Positions 1-10,796 of a DNA stretch of 64,000 nt are shown in pieces. The stretch is from Bacteroides luti (GTDB lineage Bacteria; Bacteroidota; Bacteroidia; Bacteroidales; Bacteroidaceae). The stretch is taken from contig NZ_FQTV01000002.1 in NCBI RefSeq assembly GCF_900128905.1, forward strand, positions 248,001 to 312,000, read 5' to 3'. Both the position numbers and the translations under genes were made by a program. A model generated the notes under the pieces. It did not search any database. It was not told the origin of the DNA and worked only from the letters and a program-made list of their open reading frames with translations. Each line of letters starts with the position of its first letter. The stretch's first letter is position 1.

Positions 1-155
1 AAAAAACCGTCGTGAAGGAGGTCTTGAGCAATCTCCCGATCACCGGCATACCTATAGCATATGCCGAACATTTGTCCTGCATATTGCTCATAAAGCTCCT
101 TGCGAGCTGTATTATCTCCAACCCGGCAACGTTCTGTCAATTCGGTTTCACTCAT
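1..155 (-). CDS. ECF-type RNA polymerase sigma factor, N-terminal part
   Basis: Incomplete at the window edge: only the first 51 codons are present, from an ATG at 155-153. The peptide has the start of a sigma-70 region 2: an acidic and Arg-rich N-terminus, then a helix with GQMFGICYRYAGDREIAQD and LLHDGF, which is the core-binding helix typical of ECF sigma factors ('AEDLLQDvF'). Such proteins bind core RNA polymerase and direct it to a small regulon, in Bacteroides often with a membrane anti-sigma/TonB system. The partner genes would lie left of the window and cannot be seen. It is divergent from ridA. Confidence 0.8.
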   Translation of the reverse strand, partial: MSETELTERCRVGDNTARKELYEQYAGQMFGICYRYAGDREIAQDLLHDGF

Positions 156-436
156 TAAATCTGACACGTGTTTACTTATAAATGCACGAATATATAATAT
201 ACTGCTTAAAGCATGACTCTTTTTTCTAAAAAATATTTTTATTTGAGAAATTGTGCTTGTATAATTCTTATTTTTAGTTGTACACGGAAGAGGCTAAGAG
301 AGTTTAAAAAACGTTTTAAGCTCATATAATTCTTATTTCAATTTGCATTTTATTGTATCAATTATTTTATTTTCAAGAGAAATTCCTTTCTCTTTCCGGT
401 GAAGTTCTTTAGAAAAACCGATGAGATTATACTCGC
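156..436. other. Intergenic region between divergent sigma and ridA genes
   Basis: No gene is visible. It contains a direct repeat of tataattcttattt (about 259 and 335), a small AAAACGTTTT palindrome near 309 and an ACACGTGT palindrome at 164-171. It is followed by the tandem array at 437-524. Confidence 0.5.
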
Positions 437-524
437 GAGCTGCGCAGCTCGTTTCTGCGACTTGCGCAGCTCGATATAATGAGCTGCGCAGGCTGTTTTA
501 ACGAGTTGCGCAGCTCGCTAAAAA
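437..524. repeat. Array A: four 22-bp tandem units with GAGCTGCGCAGCTC cores
   Basis: Units start at 437, 459, 481 and 503, exactly 22 bp apart. The 14-bp cores are GAGCTGCGCAGCTC, GACTTGCGCAGCTC, GAGCTGCGCAGGCT and GAGTTGCGCAGCTC. The first is a perfect palindrome. The 8-bp spacers are mostly AT-rich and not conserved. TGCGCAGCTC of unit 2 (463-472) and GAGCTGCGCA of unit 3 (481-490) can form a perfect 10-bp stem with an 8-base loop. The array is GC-rich against an AT-rich background and ends 91 bp before ridA. Confidence 0.9.
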
Positions 525-615
525 TATGAAACGAGAATTAGAAAAAAGTTGCAGTTATTTGCAATTATGTTTAACTTGCAAACAAAATAGTATTAACTAA
601 TAAATAGCTGAAATA

Positions 616-993
616 ATGAAAAAAGTAATTTCTAGTGAAAAGGCACCAGGTGCTATCGGACCTTACAGTCAGGCTATAGAAGCCGGAGGCATGGTGTTTG
701 TTTCAGGACAGTTACCAGTAGATGCGGCTACCGGTGAATTTGCTCCGGGTGGAGTGGCTGAACAGACTAAGCAATCTTTTGAGAACATTAAACATATTCT
801 GGCTGAAGCCGGACTTACTACTGCCAACATTGTAAAGACTACCGTTTTCCTTTCAGATATGTCTCTGTTTGCAGATATGAATGCTGTTTATGCAACCTAT
901 TTTGATGGTGCATTCCCGGCTCGTTCTGCAGTAGCTGTAAAGGCTTTGCCTAAAAATGCAATGGTGGAAATTGAATGTATTGCTGTGAAGTAA
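616..993 (+). CDS. ridA: RidA family enamine/imine deaminase
   Basis: 125 residues, the usual length for the YjgF/YER057c/UK114 family. Family landmarks are GAIGPYSQA near residue 12 (Tyr17), the FPARSAVAVKALPK segment with the substrate-binding Arg103, and the C-terminal VEIECIA strand with Glu118 and Glu120. RidA forms a trimer in the cytosol and hydrolyses reactive 2-aminoacrylate and related imines released by PLP enzymes, protecting other PLP enzymes. It is monocistronic and convergent with folC, with a shared terminator in the gap. Start: the ATG follows an A-rich stretch at the usual Bacteroides spacing. No clear TAnnTTTG box was found upstream, so the role of array A in its control is open. 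Confidence 0.95.
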   Translation: MKKVISSEKAPGAIGPYSQAIEAGGMVFVSGQLPVDAATGEFAPGGVAEQTKQSFENIKHILAEAGLTTANIVKTTVFLSDMSLFADMNAVYATYFDGAFPARSAVAVKALPKNAMVEIECIAVK

Positions 994-1029
994 GTTTGTT
1001 CGAGTAAAATTTCCGTTGAAAGAAATAAA

Positions 1030-1061
1030 GAAGAGAGATAACTTAAATGATATCTCTCTTC
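1030..1061. terminator. Bidirectional terminator between ridA and folC
   Basis: Perfect 11-bp stem GAAGAGAGATA/TATCTCTCTTC with a 10-base loop. It lies between two convergent genes. Confidence 0.75.
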
Positions 1062-1090
1062 ATTATATAATACAATCTTGCTTTTTTCTT

Positions 1091-2407
1091 TTATACAGTG
1101 CCTTCTTCCTGCTTTTTATTCTTTTCCAGATAGGTGAGGAGATCAGCTACAACAAAACTACTTCCTCCTACAAATATAAAATCTTTATTAGAGGCATTAG
1201 CCTTTGCAGCTTCAAATGCTTTGGATACATCAGCGTAAGTCTTTCCATATAACCCGGCTTTACTTGCCAGAAACTTTAGGTCGGCTTCGTGAAGTGCACG
1301 CTTCACACTTGCTTTGGTAAAGTAATATTCAGCATCTTTGGGTAATAAAGCCAATACACCACTAATATCTTTATCGTTTACCATTCCTATTACAACGTGC
1401 AGTTTCTTGTATTTTTGCTTGCTTAGTTGTTCGGAAATATAAGTTATACCACCAACATTATGTCCGGTGTCACAAACTATCGACGGATTAATTCCCAGTT
1501 TTTGCCAGCGCCCCATTAATCCGGTAAGTTCGCAAACCTTCTCAAATCCTTTTTCTACAGCTGCATCAGGAATGTTATAACCGACTTTTTTCAATAATCT
1601 TAAAGCTAAAAGAATAGTATTGGTGTTTTTAATCTGGCAGAATCCACCAAGTTCACCTTTCAGATGAGGATAATCAGCCGTGAAGTAGTTCCAGCGTCCT
1701 CTTTTGTTCATTTCCCATCGCCACAGTAACTGTTCCTCTTCAGCAAAGAAAATAGGAGCTTTCTCTTCGTCAGCTTTCTGTATAAACACAGGTTTTGTTT
1801 CTTCGTTTGTTTCGCCAATAATTACAGGTACATTCTTCTTTATAATACCGGCTTTCTCACCAGCAATAAGCGCCTTAGTCTTTCCGAGAAACTGAGTATG
1901 ATCGAAACTTATATTAGTTATAATGCATAAATCCGGATGAATAATATTGGTACAATCCAATCGCCCGCCCAAACCAACTTCTATAACAGCTACGTCTACT
2001 TTCTGATCTGCAAAGTATTTAAAGGCCATCGCAGTAGTAAGTTCAAAGAACGACGGTTGAAGCGGTTCGAAGAACTTACGTTCCTTCTCAACAAAGTTAA
2101 TCACATATTCTTCAGTAATAGGTTTTCCGTTTACACGGATTCTTTCTCTGAAATCAATAAGATGAGGAGAGGTGTAGAGTCCTACTTTATATCCGGCAGA
2201 TTGCAGAATAGCTGCAAGTGTGTGAGAGCAGGATCCCTTGCCGTTTGTTCCTGCCACATGGATAGTCTTGAAATTTTTGTGTGGATGTTTGAAATGTTTA
2301 TCCAGCTCATAAGTGTTACTAAGTCCCTCTTTATATGCCGATTTCCCAATCTGCTGAAATAAAGGAGCGCTTTCGTATAAATAGTTTAGAGTCTCTTTAT
2401 AATTCAT
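1091..2407 (-). CDS. folC: Folylpolyglutamate synthase / dihydrofolate synthase
   Basis: 438 residues. The N-terminal ATP-binding domain has the Mur-ligase-type P-loop GTNGKGS at residues 53-59, followed by the family motif TSPHLIDFRERIRVNG. A conserved GEKAGIIK segment and DTGHNVGG lie further on in the second domain. It adds glutamate to dihydropteroate and then gamma-linked glutamates to reduced folates, in the cytosol. folD at 27345 is another folate gene in the window but is not linked. It is divergent from the PIN-PhoH gene across 90 bp and ends at the terminator shared with ridA. Whether it is bifunctional cannot be read directly; bacteria with a single FolC usually do both steps. Confidence 0.95.
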   Translation of the reverse strand: MNYKETLNYLYESAPLFQQIGKSAYKEGLSNTYELDKHFKHPHKNFKTIHVAGTNGKGSCSHTLAAILQSAGYKVGLYTSPHLIDFRERIRVNGKPITEEYVINFVEKERKFFEPLQPSFFELTTAMAFKYFADQKVDVAVIEVGLGGRLDCTNIIHPDLCIITNISFDHTQFLGKTKALIAGEKAGIIKKNVPVIIGETNEETKPVFIQKADEEKAPIFFAEEEQLLWRWEMNKRGRWNYFTADYPHLKGELGGFCQIKNTNTILLALRLLKKVGYNIPDAAVEKGFEKVCELTGLMGRWQKLGINPSIVCDTGHNVGGITYISEQLSKQKYKKLHVVIGMVNDKDISGVLALLPKDAEYYFTKASVKRALHEADLKFLASKAGLYGKTYADVSKAFEAAKANASNKDFIFVGGSSFVVADLLTYLEKNKKQEEGTV

Positions 2408-2497
2408 TTATTCAAAAATTTTAGTCTTTTAGTGATATATCGTAATCTTTTAATTACTATATTAGGTGCAAATATCAACATTTTAAATCTAAAAATT

Positions 2498-3823
2498 ATG
2501 GGAACTAAGAAAAATTTCGTGTTAGATACTAATGTTATTCTTCACGACCATGATTGTTTGAGAAATTTTCAGGAAAATGACATCTATCTTCCTATTATTG
2601 TCTTAGAGGAATTAGATAAATTTAAAAAAGGAAGTGGGGAAATAAATTATAATGCAAGAGAATTTGTTCGCGAACTTGATTTGATTACTGACGATAACCT
2701 TTTCACTAAGGGAGCATCGCTGGGCGAGGGTATGGGAAAGCTCTTTATTCTCACCGGCGGGATGGAGTCCGAAACAGTGCGGAAATCTTTTCCGGAGCGA
2801 CAAGTCGACCATGAAATTCTCTCCACGGCAGATGTTTTGGCAAAGAAATATCCAAAAACTAAGACTGTTCTGGTTACTAAGGATGTGAATTTACGCATGA
2901 AGGCCCGTTCCATAGGAGTGCTGTCCGAAGACTACATTACCGACAAGGTTACTAATGTGGATATATTCGAGAAGGCCAATGAAGTTTACGACGGAGTATC
3001 TTCAGAACTCATTGATAAAGTTTATTCTTCTAAGGAAGGGGTAGATATTAGTGATATTGAGTTCAGAAATGTTCTGCAACCAAACGAGTGCTTTGTGATG
3101 AAGAGCGAACGTAATAGCGTGCTTGCCAGGTATAATCCATTTACGCATACAGTTCATAGGGTGACAAAAGCCAAAAATTACGGCATCGAACCACGTAACG
3201 CTGAACAGAGCTTTGCTTTCGAGATTCTGAACGATCCCGATATTAAACTAGTAGCTCTAACCGGAAAAGCTGGAACTGGTAAAACATTGCTTGCCCTTGC
3301 ATCAGCATTAAGCAATATGAACGATTACAAACAAATATTGTTGGCTCGTCCTATTGTGGCTCTTTCCAATAAAGACCTTGGTTTTCTTCCCGGAGATGCA
3401 GCTGCCAAAGTTGCACCTTATATGCAACCGCTTTTCGATAACCTGAACGTTATCAAACACCAGTTTTCTCCAACTTCAACAGAGCTGAGACGTCTGGACG
3501 ATATGCAGAAAAGTGGTCAGCTGGTTATCGAGGCGCTGGCTTTTATCCGTGGACGAAGCTTGTCGGAAACTTACTGCATTATCGATGAGGCTCAGAACCT
3601 TACACCTCACGAGATTAAAACAATTATCACCCGAGCCGGAGAAGGAACAAAGATGGTCTTCACCGGAGATATTCAACAGATTGACCAACCTTATCTGGAT
3701 AGCGAGTCCAATGGTTTAGTCTATATGATTGACCGTATGAAGGGCCAGAATATCTTTGCTCATGTTAATCTGGTAAAAGGAGAGCGTAGTATGCTGAGTG
3801 AGTTGGCTAGTAATTTGATGTAG
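2498..3823 (+). CDS. PIN domain-PhoH family ATPase
   Basis: 441 residues from the ATG at 2498. An upstream in-frame start exists at 2432, but the added residues are not conserved-looking, and MGTKKNFVLDTNV is the normal PIN start. N-terminal PIN nuclease-like domain (about 5-140) has the acidic residues in VLDTNVIL and the LEELDKFK motif. The C-terminal PhoH/YlaK-type P-loop domain has Walker A GKAGTGKT at 256-263 and Walker B IIDEAQN. PhoH2-type proteins couple an ATP-dependent helicase-like motor to a PIN ribonuclease and act on RNA; the physiological target in Bacteroides is not known to me. It is monocistronic. Confidence 0.92.
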   Translation: MGTKKNFVLDTNVILHDHDCLRNFQENDIYLPIIVLEELDKFKKGSGEINYNAREFVRELDLITDDNLFTKGASLGEGMGKLFILTGGMESETVRKSFPERQVDHEILSTADVLAKKYPKTKTVLVTKDVNLRMKARSIGVLSEDYITDKVTNVDIFEKANEVYDGVSSELIDKVYSSKEGVDISDIEFRNVLQPNECFVMKSERNSVLARYNPFTHTVHRVTKAKNYGIEPRNAEQSFAFEILNDPDIKLVALTGKAGTGKTLLALASALSNMNDYKQILLARPIVALSNKDLGFLPGDAAAKVAPYMQPLFDNLNVIKHQFSPTSTELRRLDDMQKSGQLVIEALAFIRGRSLSETYCIIDEAQNLTPHEIKTIITRAGEGTKMVFTGDIQQIDQPYLDSESNGLVYMIDRMKGQNIFAHVNLVKGERSMLSELASNLM

Positions 3824-3995
3824 AGTTCGAATAGAAACTATATTGAATAAATGATTCTCTTTTATAAGATAATCTATGATTATTTTTAAGATAAGAATTG
3901 ATGATAAAGATTTTGGAAGACAATATAATATAAAGAGTACATCAAGAGAGTTATCTGAAATAGAGGATGAACCTAAATAAAATAGCATAAAATAA

Positions 3996-4030
3996 AATCT
4001 CCTCAATTACTGAGTGCAATTGAGGAGATT
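3996..4030 (-). terminator. Terminator downstream of dnaJ
   Basis: Perfect 13-bp stem AATCTCCTCAATT/AATTGAGGAGATT with a 9-base loop. It lies 24 bp past the dnaJ stop on the minus strand, with a T-rich exit in that direction. Confidence 0.75.
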
Positions 4031-4054
4031 ATAATATCTAAATAAGCTTTTGAA

Positions 4055-5236
4055 TTAATCGAAGAAACTTTTGAATTTCCTGAAAATCTTTTCTTTAACC
4101 GAACTGTTTGGCTTGAAACTATCTGATGATTCCAGTTTCTCCAAAGTCTCTTTTTCATCTCTGGTTAATGTTTCAGGAACGTAGATGCTTACGTTTACAA
4201 GTAGATCTCCTGTTCCGTAACCATTCACGCTTGGTAAACCTTTGCCACGCAGACGAAGAACTTTGCCCGGTTGTGTTCCCGCTTCGATCTTAACCTTTAC
4301 TTTATTGTCGATAGTTGGTATTTCTACGGCTCCACCCAAAGCAGCGGTTGGGAAGCTAAGCAATAAGTTATAGATCAAATCGTTTTCGTCACGAACTAAG
4401 TCTGGATGTGCTTCTTCTTCCACCTGAATAAGTAAATCGCCAGGAACTCCGTTGTGCTTTCCAGCGTTTCCTTTTCCGCTCATGGACAGTTGCATTCCTT
4501 CAGCTACACCAGCAGGGATATTTACGCTTACAACTTCTTCACCATATACGATACCTTCTCCGGCACACTCTTTACACTTATCTTTGATGATTTTACCTTC
4601 ACCACCACAAGTAGGACAAGTAACGCGAGTCTGCATGGTTCCTAGAATGGTCTGTTGGTTACGGATTACCGAACCGCTACCTTTACAGGTAGAACAAGTT
4701 TCAGAACCACTGCTTCCTTCAGCTCCTGTACCGTGACAGTGCGAACAAGAAACATATTTCTTTAGTTTGAATTTCTTTTCTACACCGGTAGAAATTTCTT
4801 TCAGATTTAGTTTAACCTTTACACGAAGATCCGATCCACGGAAACGTCTTTGCTGTTGGCCGCCTCCGCCGCCAAAACCTCCGAAGCCACCAAAGCCTCC
4901 GCCGCCGTGTCCACCGAAAATATCACCAAACATAGAGAAAATGTCGTCCATTGACATTCCGGCACCTCCGCCAAATCCTCCGCCAAACGGGCCGCCGTTA
5001 CCTGCTGCACCGCTCATGCCAGCATGTCCGAACTGGTCGTAACGAGCACGCTTATCTGGATTGCTTAAAACATCATAAGCTTCGGCTGCTTCTTTAAATT
5101 TCTCTTCTGCAGTTTTATCTCCCGGATTTTTATCAGGGTGAAATTGAATTGCTTTCTTACGATAAGCTTTCTTTATCTGATCGGCTGTTGCAGATTTCTC
5201 AACGCCCAGCACCTCATAGTAATCTCTTTTTGCCAT
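4055..5236 (-). CDS. dnaJ: Chaperone protein DnaJ (type I Hsp40)
   Basis: 393 residues with the full type I layout. The J-domain (1-70) has HPD at 33-35. A very Gly/Phe-rich linker follows (about 78-135), longer and more Gly-rich than in E. coli. Then come four CxxCxGxG zinc-finger repeats ([32 protein letters not shown]) and the C-terminal substrate-binding barrels. It delivers unfolded proteins to DnaK and stimulates its ATPase. It sits 20 bp downstream of grpE in the same operon and ends at a strong hairpin. dnaK is not in the window. No CIRCE-type operator was seen in front of grpE. Confidence 0.97.
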   Translation of the reverse strand: MAKRDYYEVLGVEKSATADQIKKAYRKKAIQFHPDKNPGDKTAEEKFKEAAEAYDVLSNPDKRARYDQFGHAGMSGAAGNGGPFGGGFGGGAGMSMDDIFSMFGDIFGGHGGGGFGGFGGFGGGGGQQQRRFRGSDLRVKVKLNLKEISTGVEKKFKLKKYVSCSHCHGTGAEGSSGSETCSTCKGSGSVIRNQQTILGTMQTRVTCPTCGGEGKIIKDKCKECAGEGIVYGEEVVSVNIPAGVAEGMQLSMSGKGNAGKHNGVPGDLLIQVEEEAHPDLVRDENDLIYNLLLSFPTAALGGAVEIPTIDNKVKVKIEAGTQPGKVLRLRGKGLPSVNGYGTGDLLVNVSIYVPETLTRDEKETLEKLESSDSFKPNSSVKEKIFRKFKSFFD

Positions 5237-5256
5237 TGTTCGTTATCCTTTATTAA

Positions 5257-5850
5257 TTATTCGCCAACTACAACTTTGGCATGACGAATTACTTTTCCAT
5301 TAAGTGTATAGCCTGTTTGTACGCAATCTATGATTTTTCCTTTAAGATCTTCACTTGGAGCAGCAAATGTTGTGATTGCTTCGTGGAAATCTGTATTGAA
5401 TTCGCTTGAGGCATCAATTGCTTCAACGCCATTTTGTCCCATTACGCTCATAAATTTAGTGTAAACCAACTCAAGTCCTTCGCGGATAGCAGCAACATCA
5501 GTAGCTGTTTCCGTTGTTTTCAGAGCTCTCTCAAAGTCATCAATAACAGGAAGAATACTGCTGATACACTTTTCGCCGCCATTCTTAATCAGTTCGGCTT
5601 TTTCTTTCATTGTGCGCTTGCGGTAATTGTCAAACTCAGCCGAAAGACGCAGATATTTATCGTTCTGATCTTCTATTTTAGCATTAGCTTCTTCCAGCTT
5701 CTTAGCCAATTCTTGTTCAGGAGTAAGAACTTCTTCTTCCTGAGCAGGAGCTTCTTGTTCAGCTGCAGATGCTTCTGTTTCCTGATCAACTTGCTGAGTG
5801 TTATCTACTAATTCTTCTTCTTTAACTGTTTCTTTTTTCTTTGGATCCAT
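5257..5850 (-). CDS. grpE: Nucleotide exchange factor GrpE
   Basis: 197 residues from the ATG at 5850-5848 (MDPKKKETVKEEE). An upstream in-frame start would add 40 residues that do not resemble GrpE. The N-terminus is acidic and Gln-rich (disordered). A long coiled-coil helix follows (about 65-110), then the GrpE beta domain with FNPDFHEA-like FNTDFHEAITTF and the terminal GYTLNGKVIRHAKVVV motif. It releases ADP from DnaK and works with DnaJ, which follows in the operon. Confidence 0.95.
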   Translation of the reverse strand: MDPKKKETVKEEELVDNTQQVDQETEASAAEQEAPAQEEEVLTPEQELAKKLEEANAKIEDQNDKYLRLSAEFDNYRKRTMKEKAELIKNGGEKCISSILPVIDDFERALKTTETATDVAAIREGLELVYTKFMSVMGQNGVEAIDASSEFNTDFHEAITTFAAPSEDLKGKIIDCVQTGYTLNGKVIRHAKVVVGE

Positions 5851-6028
5851 ATATGTTTTCTTTTTATTCTTCTTCCAAAATGATTGCACCATACAATTGG
5901 GTAGGTTTGATTTATAATCCATGCTACAAATTCTTTGCCAAAGTCCTATCTTTAGCGAAAGAACATGCAAAAGTACTGTTTTTTAGTGAATAATAAATAA
6001 CGATGTGTTAACTATCTGCCAGAATGGC

Positions 6029-6058
6029 GATTTTATTCATAAAAAAAGACTACCTTTG
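6029..6058 (+). promoter_or_regulatory. Promoter of the ABC-F gene
   Basis: The -7 box TAccTTTG is at 6051-6058, with a T-rich -33 region near 6029. The predicted transcript start is near 6064, about 33 bases before the start codon. Confidence 0.6.
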
Positions 6059-6084
6059 TGGCCGATTTTAAATACAAGGTATAA

Positions 6085-7719
<1,635 letters not shown>

Positions 7720-7734
7720 AAGATACTAAATATG

Positions 7735-7772
7735 AAAATGGGGTTGCTCTGATATGAGCAACCCCATTTTTT
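7735..7772 (+). terminator. Rho-independent terminator after the ABC-F gene
   Basis: 15-bp perfect stem AAAATGGGGTTGCTC/GAGCAACCCCATTTT with a 6-base loop, running into T6. The rest of the gap to 7991 shows no gene. It has only a short direct repeat tctctttattgta at about 7919 and 7955. Confidence 0.9.
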
Positions 7773-7991
7773 ATGCCTTTATTCTTCAGACTTCTATCTA
7801 ATACTGTTTTTAATATTCAAATCATTGAAACTTAACTTTTACTTTTAAAACAGGCTATTCTTTCCGATGGATACTAATTTTATAACGTTTTTCTATTTAA
7901 AATATACTAGAAAAGTTTATCTCTTTATTGTACTGGTTCCTGGAATAATCAGATGACTTCTCTTTATTGTATAAGATCTAAATAATTTTGA

Positions 7992-8687
7992 TTAAAACGA
8001 ATAAATTACACCTCCATTCAAGCGAAAGCCCGACCAGTCTGCACGATATCTATTGTCCGTTGTCGATAGCTTTGATCCTAATTCAAAATCATAGCCCAAA
8101 CTTGCACTGAAGGAGATATTGCGGGTAACATCAAGTCTGCCACCAAACATAGGTTGAATGCTAAATCCAGCTGCATTGGTACTAATATTATCATTGCCTT
8201 CCTGATGAATGTTTTGCTCGTAAATATCCAACGTTGCTTTGTATCCCAGGTGGGTAAACATGATGGCAGGCGAAACTTCTCCAAAGAATGACAATGTGCA
8301 CTTGCCTAATTTACTTTCGTCAGTGTATACACGATACAGGGTTCCTATTCTATAACCCGTGAATGTAAGCTTTTCAATATACTTTCCGGAATAGTCAGAG
8401 TAGGCAATCTTACCTCCTGTAGTCAGAAAAGAACCACTCAGTCCAAATTCATTGCGATTCCTTTTTATGGAAGCATTAATTGTATGTGTTATATACGGAG
8501 GGAAGTTGTCTACAATAGCTAACCCTTTGGGCATAGACGGACGCATTGACTGAAATGCATAATCAAGCAAATCTTTCATGTCATTCATTTTGTAAGTTCC
8601 ATATCCAACAGAGTAACTTATATTATATTGAGCGTTTGCTCCCAATGCAAATAGTAAAAGCAGTGTCGTGATTATATTCTTTTTCAT
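7992..8687 (-). CDS. Putative outer-membrane beta-barrel protein
   Basis: 231 residues with a clear Sec signal (Lys-Lys, then a hydrophobic core ending ALGANAQ). The mature part alternates aromatic and polar residues in short strands and ends in ...GGVIYSF, a terminal Phe typical of outer-membrane barrels. The general look is that of an OmpW/porin-like barrel of 8-10 strands; I cannot name a family. Its ATG overlaps the stop codon of the upstream lipoprotein gene (TAATG), so the two are translationally coupled and probably act together at the outer membrane. Confidence 0.7.
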   Translation of the reverse strand: MKKNIITTLLLLFALGANAQYNISYSVGYGTYKMNDMKDLLDYAFQSMRPSMPKGLAIVDNFPPYITHTINASIKRNRNEFGLSGSFLTTGGKIAYSDYSGKYIEKLTFTGYRIGTLYRVYTDESKLGKCTLSFFGEVSPAIMFTHLGYKATLDIYEQNIHQEGNDNISTNAAGFSIQPMFGGRLDVTRNISFSASLGYDFELGSKLSTTDNRYRADWSGFRLNGGVIYSF

Positions 8688-10555
8688 TATTTTGTCAGTT
8701 TAGCGAGATTCAGATAATATCCATTAAAAATCAGATTATTGTTATAAAGCCCTGCGTCTGAATAAGGGTTGATATTTGCCAAAGGGATTTTCATAAATAA
8801 GGTCTTGTAGTCGCTCGCTAATACATATACGTTATATTGACTATTTGCATACTCAGGACCTTTATATAGCAGATTTCCTGTAAAAGGATCAATGTTCTGG
8901 AAAGCTCCGTCTATTGTGATAGTACTTCCGGTTGATAAATCTACAATGGCAAATTTGTTATCATTATATTGTATTATAGCTTCAGAATCTTTAATCGGAT
9001 TAAATTCAATGCTTTTAATATTTACATTGCTTTGAGTCTGGATAAGATGTAGCGTGTTGTCGCTTTGCAGTTCATATAGTTCTGCCCAATGCTTTTCGGG
9101 AAGATACTCTGCGCATAGTGCATAAATATATTTTCCATTGGCCGAAATTCTAGTCTTTACACTAATATCGTTAATTGGATTTTCGGGAGTCCATCGCTTA
9201 GAACAGATTTTTTTTCCTGAAGTAATATTGTAGAGATCAAATCCTGTATATTGTTCAATGAGCAGCTGATTGGCATTATTAAGATAAAAGTAATTCCCCT
9301 GAGTATTGGTGAAAAATATCTCTTTACTTAATGTGTTGTCGCTGTAAATGTGAACATAATTACTTAAATCACTAATTGCAACCAATCCTTTGTTTGAGAC
9401 CTTCACTTTACAACCGGTATGCAAGGTGAGGTTGTGTTTAACAGAACTTTGTATGCTAAAATCGGAAGTATTGTATTTAACCAGATTGTCAAAGCCGAGA
9501 CCAAGTAATAGATTGTTTGCCAGATCTGCTCCATATGTAATTCCATAATTAAACTGATTGTCGGAGAAGTATCCGTATGTGTACGGATAGGTTTGATACT
9601 GGGTAACGTCTGCGTTTGCCGGTAAAATATAAAGCGAGTAGGAAACGCTCCAAGCTGGGAATTTATCAACAGGAATAGTAACCTCGTTAGTTCCCTCAAT
9701 AACCTTGCTCTCATTGTTGTTCCCATATTTCAGAACATATTTGCATGGGTATGGATTAGGGTTAGTCCATTTTATCTTCATTTCGTTTGTAGAAATGCGT
9801 TCGGTTTTGAAATTGTTTTCTGTAATATCGAAGTGGCGTGCGGTGAATCTGTCAGTAAGTGATACCTGCTGACCATTTTTCAGTATGGCACTGATGGTGT
9901 AGAACTTGTAACCATAAACATAATCTTTGTCTACATAATAGCTCTGATCCGGATTGTTGATGGTTGCTACAAGGTTGTCCGCCATATAATCACCTTTATA
10001 CACCTTATAGCATTCCACATCATAATCTTTTGGCTTGTCCCATTCCACTTTATAATAATTGTTCTCGTCTACAGATTCTCTGATATTCAGATTAACATCC
10101 GGACTTGAAACGAATTTAACCTTAAAATTTAATTCGCCCACATACATTTCGTAACCTGCATATTCGGCTAGACTACCTGTTCCTGTTGGTAATCCCATAA
10201 TTAACTTCAGGTCATGAATCTGGTTATCAGCAATTCCTGTACTTAGGTATGTACCGCCATCCTGGGGATTTGTATTTAATTCTTTTCCATCCAGATAAAA
10301 CTTCTGTGCTATGATATTTTTACCTCCGGCATTAATTGTGTAGTAAAAATAGGCATTCTGGTACAGATAAATAGTTTGACTTTGATTTACTCCGGCCAGG
10401 TCAATGCTGATATTTACATTCCCGTCCGGTTTCTTAATATCGATATAATTATCATCGCTACTATCGTATGCACAACTATGGAGAGTGAAAGATAATAATG
10501 CGGAGATGGAATAGAGTAATAGTTTATTCCTGAAGAGATTTTTAGATAGATACAT
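8687..10555 (-). CDS. Hypothetical lipoprotein with FnIII-like and propeller-like parts
   Basis: 622 residues from the ATG at 10555. An upstream TTG at 10585 would place ten extra residues before the signal. The signal peptide ends in a lipobox TLHSC followed by acidic residues (AYDSSDD), as in surface-exposed Bacteroides lipoproteins. Residues about 160-250 look like a fibronectin III fold (VEWDKPKDYDVECYKVYKG...YKFYTISA), with a second such stretch after it. The last 300 residues have repeated short strands (VHIYSDNT, FAIVDLSTGSTI) resembling a WD/propeller fold. Function is not recognised. It forms a two-gene operon with the following barrel protein. A TAtaTTTG -7 box lies at 10583-10590 (minus). 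Confidence 0.7.
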   Translation of the reverse strand: MYLSKNLFRNKLLLYSISALLSFTLHSCAYDSSDDNYIDIKKPDGNVNISIDLAGVNQSQTIYLYQNAYFYYTINAGGKNIIAQKFYLDGKELNTNPQDGGTYLSTGIADNQIHDLKLIMGLPTGTGSLAEYAGYEMYVGELNFKVKFVSSPDVNLNIRESVDENNYYKVEWDKPKDYDVECYKVYKGDYMADNLVATINNPDQSYYVDKDYVYGYKFYTISAILKNGQQVSLTDRFTARHFDITENNFKTERISTNEMKIKWTNPNPYPCKYVLKYGNNNESKVIEGTNEVTIPVDKFPAWSVSYSLYILPANADVTQYQTYPYTYGYFSDNQFNYGITYGADLANNLLLGLGFDNLVKYNTSDFSIQSSVKHNLTLHTGCKVKVSNKGLVAISDLSNYVHIYSDNTLSKEIFFTNTQGNYFYLNNANQLLIEQYTGFDLYNITSGKKICSKRWTPENPINDISVKTRISANGKYIYALCAEYLPEKHWAELYELQSDNTLHLIQTQSNVNIKSIEFNPIKDSEAIIQYNDNKFAIVDLSTGSTITIDGAFQNIDPFTGNLLYKGPEYANSQYNVYVLASDYKTLFMKIPLANINPYSDAGLYNNNLIFNGYYLNLAKLTK

Positions 10556-10582
10556 ATAGGCAGATTTTATTTTTACAGATCG

Positions 10583-10590
10583 CAAATATA
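10583..10590 (-). promoter_or_regulatory. -7 box for the lipoprotein/barrel operon
   Basis: TAtaTTTG on the minus strand, about 28 bp before the ATG at 10555. It also argues against the TTG at 10585 as the start, since that would fall inside the promoter. Confidence 0.55.
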
Positions 10591-10707
10591 GCCTTATTAT
10601 CCTGAAATAAAAATATGTAAATAATATTTTTGTAGTTTGTAAGTAGAAATATCTATATGCCGATATATATGATGCTATTATGGTGTTTTCTTAAGTAGCG
10701 GATAAAT

Positions 10708-10754
10708 AATAAAGGAACGGACACAAAGAAAGTCTTCATATCCGTCCCTTTATT
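10708..10754 (-). terminator. Terminator after the LRR protein gene
   Basis: Imperfect 14-bp stem AATAAAGGaACGGA/TCCGTcCCTTTATT (one non-Watson-Crick position) at 10708-10721 and 10741-10754, downstream of the stop at 10797 on the minus strand. Confidence 0.6.
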
Positions 10755-10796
10755 AAGTAGATTATTTATTGATTCAGAAAAACTGAATTCAGTTTG

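Noticed and set aside
156-436. Possible further 22-bp array in the sigma-ridA gap (ACACGTGT, TGCTTAAAGCA)
   Set aside because: The palindromes are about 40 bp apart and share no core; no regular phase.
437-524. CRISPR array
   Set aside because: The spacers are only 8 bp and AT-rich, the repeats are palindromic and too short, and no cas genes are present.
4767-5042. Pro-rich open frame opposite the dnaJ Gly/Phe linker
   Set aside because: It is the antisense of the Gly-rich region of dnaJ; the composition is a shadow effect.
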